Source of the DNA: Caccocola sp964450835
GTDB lineage: Bacteria > Synergistota > Synergistia > Synergistales > Synergistaceae
Length of the DNA: 34,456 bases
Assembly: GCA_964450835.1 (NCBI GenBank)
Contig: CAYVEQ010000017.1
Location: 1-34,456, forward strand
Direction: 5' to 3'
Part shown: in pieces, positions 32,024-34,456 of the stretch
Layout of the letters: the number at the start of each line of letters is the position of its first letter
Position numbering within the stretch: the first letter of the stretch is position 1
The notes under the pieces: generated by a model
What the model saw: only the letters and a program-made list of their open reading frames with translations
Told to the model about the DNA's origin: nothing
Database searches by the model: none
Translations under genes and position numbers: made by a program

Positions 32024-33199
32024 TTAGCGATATGATTTATCAAAAATGCCGGCGCATTCATCATCTGACATTTCACATGGATTCGCGAGATATAAATCGC
32101 CCATGGTTTCTCTTGCGTTTATGGCTAATTTCATAGATTCCTCCGGTTTGAAACCGTATTCGCTCATTTTCAGATCATCCACTCCGCATTCTTTCTGAAG
32201 CCGCACAAGCGCGGCGATAAAATCCTCGGGTTTGTCGGCGTCCGGTATTCCCATAACTTTTGCCATTTTGACAAACTGACCGTCACAGGCGTGCTTCCCG
32301 ATAAAGAACTCGGCAAAGCTCTTTGAAATCATAATCAGTCCGGCTCCGTGGGGCAGGTTCGGATGGAAAGCGCTCATTGCGTGTTCCATGGAATGCTGAG
32401 AGACAGCGCTGGTAAGCTGCAGGGCCATTCCCGCTATGGTACTCCCGTATGCTATGTGTTCGCGGGCTTCAAGATCGCTGCCGTCTCTGACCGCACGGGG
32501 CAGATACTTCGCTATATTTTCAATAGCGGAAAGCGCGATCGCTTCACTGAGGATATTCACGCCATTTGACATCATAACTTCCGTATTGTGGAACAGCGCG
32601 TCAAAACCCTGGTAAGCCGTGTATTTCGGGGGGACCGTCTTCATCAGTTCCGGGTCGACGATAGCAAGGACAGGCGTCAATTCTGGATAACCGAAGCCGA
32701 TTTTTTCGTGGGTATCGGGATTGATGACCACTCCCCAGCAGTTAATCTCTGAGCTTGTGCCGGAAGATGTGGCGATCGCGACAATGGAGAGGGGCGGATT
32801 TACCAGCGGTTTCCCCTTTCCTGTGCCGCCGTTTACATAATCCCACAAATCACCCGGGTTCGTTGCCATAGCGGCCACGGCTTTCGAAGCGTCCAGTACG
32901 GCTCCGCCGCCAAGAGCGACAATGAAATCGCAGCCGTTTTTTCTTGCGAAAACAGCGCCCTCCGTTACCACATCTTTCACCGGGTTCTCCATAATCTTGT
33001 CAAATACTGCCACGTTGATACCTGACTTAGCCAGCTGGCTGGTTACCCTGTCAAAAGAGCCGTTGACTCTTGCGGATTTTCCGTTTGAGATCAGCAGGAG
33101 AGCCCTGCTTCCGGGCAATTTTTGCCTGCTAAGCTCGTCAAGCGTCCCGCTGCCGAAGATCAGGTTCGTCGGGTTGTAAAAATTAAAGCGCATACTCAT
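32024..33199 (-). CDS. Iron-type (group III) alcohol dehydrogenase
   Basis: This 391-residue enzyme family oxidises or reduces alcohols and aldehydes with NAD(P). The N-terminal Rossmann-like domain has the cofactor loop ALGGGAVLDASKA (95-107) and TSSGTSSE (144-151). Likely metal ligands are D200, H204, H273 and H284 in GFDALFHNTE and the SMEHAMSAFHPNLPHG segment, the positions used in the family. It is the first gene of the minus-strand redox cluster, divergent from lysR; GGGAGGAA precedes the ATG. The natural substrate is unknown. Confidence 0.9.
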   Translation of the reverse strand: MSMRFNFYNPTNLIFGSGTLDELSRQKLPGSRALLLISNGKSARVNGSFDRVTSQLAKSGINVAVFDKIMENPVKDVVTEGAVFARKNGCDFIVALGGGAVLDASKAVAAMATNPGDLWDYVNGGTGKGKPLVNPPLSIVAIATSSGTSSEINCWGVVINPDTHEKIGFGYPELTPVLAIVDPELMKTVPPKYTAYQGFDALFHNTEVMMSNGVNILSEAIALSAIENIAKYLPRAVRDGSDLEAREHIAYGSTIAGMALQLTSAVSQHSMEHAMSAFHPNLPHGAGLIMISKSFAEFFIGKHACDGQFVKMAKVMGIPDADKPEDFIAALVRLQKECGVDDLKMSEYGFKPEESMKLAINARETMGDLYLANPCEMSDDECAGIFDKSYR

Positions 33200-33252
33200 C
33201 AGAAATTCCTCCCGAAAACATTTTATTGTTTTCTATAAAAAGAGCAGATTCC

Positions 33253-33281
33253 TTCTAACATCTGCATACATGTATTCTAAC
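33253..33281. promoter_or_regulatory. Operator-like repeats between alcohol dehydrogenase and lysR
   Basis: TTCTAAC occurs at 33253-33259 and again at 33275-33281, 22 bp apart, so both lie on the same DNA face. Between them is the perfect palindrome ATACATGTAT at 33266-33275. This arrangement fits a site bound by a dimeric or tetrameric LysR-type regulator controlling both genes. The exact recognition and activation sites cannot be set from one sequence. Confidence 0.5.
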
Positions 33282-33292
33282 TTAATGGTTCG

Positions 33293-33322
33293 TTGACCCG
33301 GAAGCCGCAAAAAAGTTATAAT
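33293..33322 (+). promoter_or_regulatory. Promoter of the LysR regulator gene
   Basis: TTGACC at 33293-33298 and TATAAT at 33317-33322 are 18 nt apart, close to consensus. The -35 lies 12 nt from the second TTCTAAC repeat, so a bound regulator could repress its own gene. An in-frame ATG at 33321 lies inside the -10, which supports the later translation start at 33357. Confidence 0.7.
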
Positions 33323-33356
33323 GGTTTTTAGAAAAACTAAAAACGAGGATGCCTTT

Positions 33357-34262
33357 ATGTATCGTCATGAACTGATTACTTTTATCACGGTTGCCGACCG
33401 TGGCAGCTTTATGAAAGCCGCGCAGGTGTTATACACCACGCCGGCCTCCGTCATGAATCAGATAAACAAGCTGGAGCGGATGATCGGAGCAAAGCTCTTG
33501 GAGCGCACCAATCACGGGACAAAGCTGACAGCCGCCGGAAAATCTATATATGAAGACGCAAAGCATATGATTGAATTTGCCGACGAGGCAGTCAAAAGAG
33601 CCGCTCAACTTGCCGCGCCGGAGAAGGACGTCATCCGGATTGGCACATCAATCCTGCGGCCCTGCAAACGGCTGATCGAGTTATATGACGGTATTGACAA
33701 CGAACTGTCCTTTCAAATCCGCATTGTCCCGTTCGATGATGACCCGGCAGGGCTGGGAGCTGCCCTTTCCTCGCTCGGAAGCCAGATCGACTGCTTCGTT
33801 TCGCCGTGTGATTCCGACGAATGGCGGAAACAGCACAGCATCCTTCTGCTTGACGAACTGCCATGCCGTGTTGCCGTACCGAGGAAGCACCGTCTGTCAA
33901 AGAAAAGCAGACTCACCTGGCCCGATTTGGACGGAGAGACTCTCATGATCATAAAAAGCAGAGAAACTCCGGTACTGAGCCGAATGCGTGATGATATCGC
34001 GGAAAACCATCCCCGGGTCAGAGTGGCTGATGCTTCGGATTTCTATGATACTTCGGCATTCAATGAGTGCGAGCGGATGAATTATCTGATGGAGACTCTG
34101 GATATATGGGCGGATATTCATCCTTCTGTGGTTACGTTGCCTATGGAATGGGATTATGCGATCCCTTACGGAATCGTTTATGCGAAAAAACCTTCTGAGC
34201 AAATGAAAGCATTTATCAGCGCAATTCGGATAGTAAATAAGAGGCAGCACTCTCGTCGTTAA
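33357..34262 (+). CDS. LysR-family transcriptional regulator
   Basis: The 301-residue protein begins at ATG 33357 (MYRHELITFITVADRGSFMK), 8 nt after GAGG at 33345-33348. Residues 1-60 form the winged helix-turn-helix, with the typical NKLERMIGAKLLERTNHGTK stretch; the rest is a two-lobe effector domain starting VIRIGTSILRP. It lies divergent from the alcohol dehydrogenase gene and probably controls the redox cluster. The C-terminal domain is weakly conserved, so no inducer can be named. Confidence 0.88.
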   Translation: MYRHELITFITVADRGSFMKAAQVLYTTPASVMNQINKLERMIGAKLLERTNHGTKLTAAGKSIYEDAKHMIEFADEAVKRAAQLAAPEKDVIRIGTSILRPCKRLIELYDGIDNELSFQIRIVPFDDDPAGLGAALSSLGSQIDCFVSPCDSDEWRKQHSILLLDELPCRVAVPRKHRLSKKSRLTWPDLDGETLMIIKSRETPVLSRMRDDIAENHPRVRVADASDFYDTSAFNECERMNYLMETLDIWADIHPSVVTLPMEWDYAIPYGIVYAKKPSEQMKAFISAIRIVNKRQHSRR

Positions 34263-34456
34263 TCTGAGTTTTAATTTAATTTCAGCTGATACATCCCGCA
34301 AGAAGCCCGCTTTAGCGCGGCTGATGAAAACAACCGTTCTATATGGAAAAACAAAAATAAAATCTCATCTTTGGAGGAACGCTCCGGGCCGCTCTTCCCC
34401 GGCGCGGAAGAGGCAAGCAGGGGTGCCCCGCAAAAGAATGCCGTGACGAGGGCCGC
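34263..34456. other. Sequence after lysR, nothing recognised
   Basis: A bulged hairpin at 34304-34322 (AGCCCGC with GCGCGGCT) may contribute to lysR termination but has no T-run. A minus-strand frame is open to the window edge, yet it shows no family resemblance and may be chance. TTTGGAGGA near 34371 could be a ribosome binding site, but no start follows at a suitable distance. Confidence 0.35.

Noticed and set aside
1..34456. CRISPR arrays, tRNA or rRNA genes, insertion sequences
   Set aside because: No regularly spaced repeats, no cloverleaf or rRNA signatures and no transposase motifs were found by reading; a dedicated search could still find a divergent case.

Overview
The window looks like a chromosome segment from an anaerobic, amino-acid-fermenting bacterium, most likely a member of the Synergistota (Cloacibacillus/Synergistes-like). 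This is an inference from gene order and gene content (ribosomal superoperon ending in an ECF transporter module and truA, a KOW protein between map and infA, L-lysine 6-transaminase, a YfcC-type carrier with aminoacylases). No marker search could be run. The assembly has one 100-N gap (25240-25339).

Region 1 (1-18722, + strand) is a nearly gapless translation superoperon: the tail of tuf, then S10 and spc order (rpsJ, rplC, rplD, rplW, rplB, rpsS, rplV, rpsC, rplP, rpmC, rpsQ, rplN, rplX, rplE, rpsN, rpsH, rplF, rplR, rpsE, rpmD, rplO, secY, adk, map), a small KOW protein, infA, the alpha genes (rpmJ, rpsM, rpsK, rpsD, rpoA, rplQ), the ECF energy-coupling module (two ATPases and EcfT) and truA. 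Many junctions are start/stop overlaps or gaps under 20 nt, and no internal terminator is seen. S14, S4, L36, L24 and Adk all keep four zinc ligands. mreB and a YkgJ-type cysteine-cluster gene follow, closed by a small terminator near 20330.

Region 2 (20256-22119) is a free-standing lysine 6-transaminase gene with a good promoter, an AT-rich upstream region and a strong terminator.

Region 3 (22120-25476) is accessory DNA. It holds a remnant-like stretch without a convincing gene, and a two-gene type II restriction-modification locus on the minus strand: an intact D12-class adenine methyltransferase followed by a restriction endonuclease gene broken by one in-frame TGA before its catalytic core. 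A hairpin with tandem direct repeats sits upstream of the methyltransferase. The adjoining assembly gap is flanked by two exact 55-nt copies, which looks like an unmerged contig overlap.

Region 4 (25477-29640, minus strand) is a catabolic operon: YfcC-family carrier, N-acyl-D-amino-acid deacylase, M20 amidohydrolase. It suggests uptake and deacylation of N-acyl amino acids or peptides and fits the fermentative lifestyle.

Region 5 (29739-34262) is a redox cluster on the minus strand (iron-type alcohol dehydrogenase, atypical SDR, decayed aldo/keto reductase fragment, frameshifted flavin reductase, intact aldo/keto reductase), divergent from a LysR-type regulator. The shared intergenic region carries a strong lysR promoter and operator-like repeats. 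Two of the five cluster members are broken, so the cluster seems to be decaying. No rRNA, tRNA, CRISPR array or intact insertion sequence was seen.
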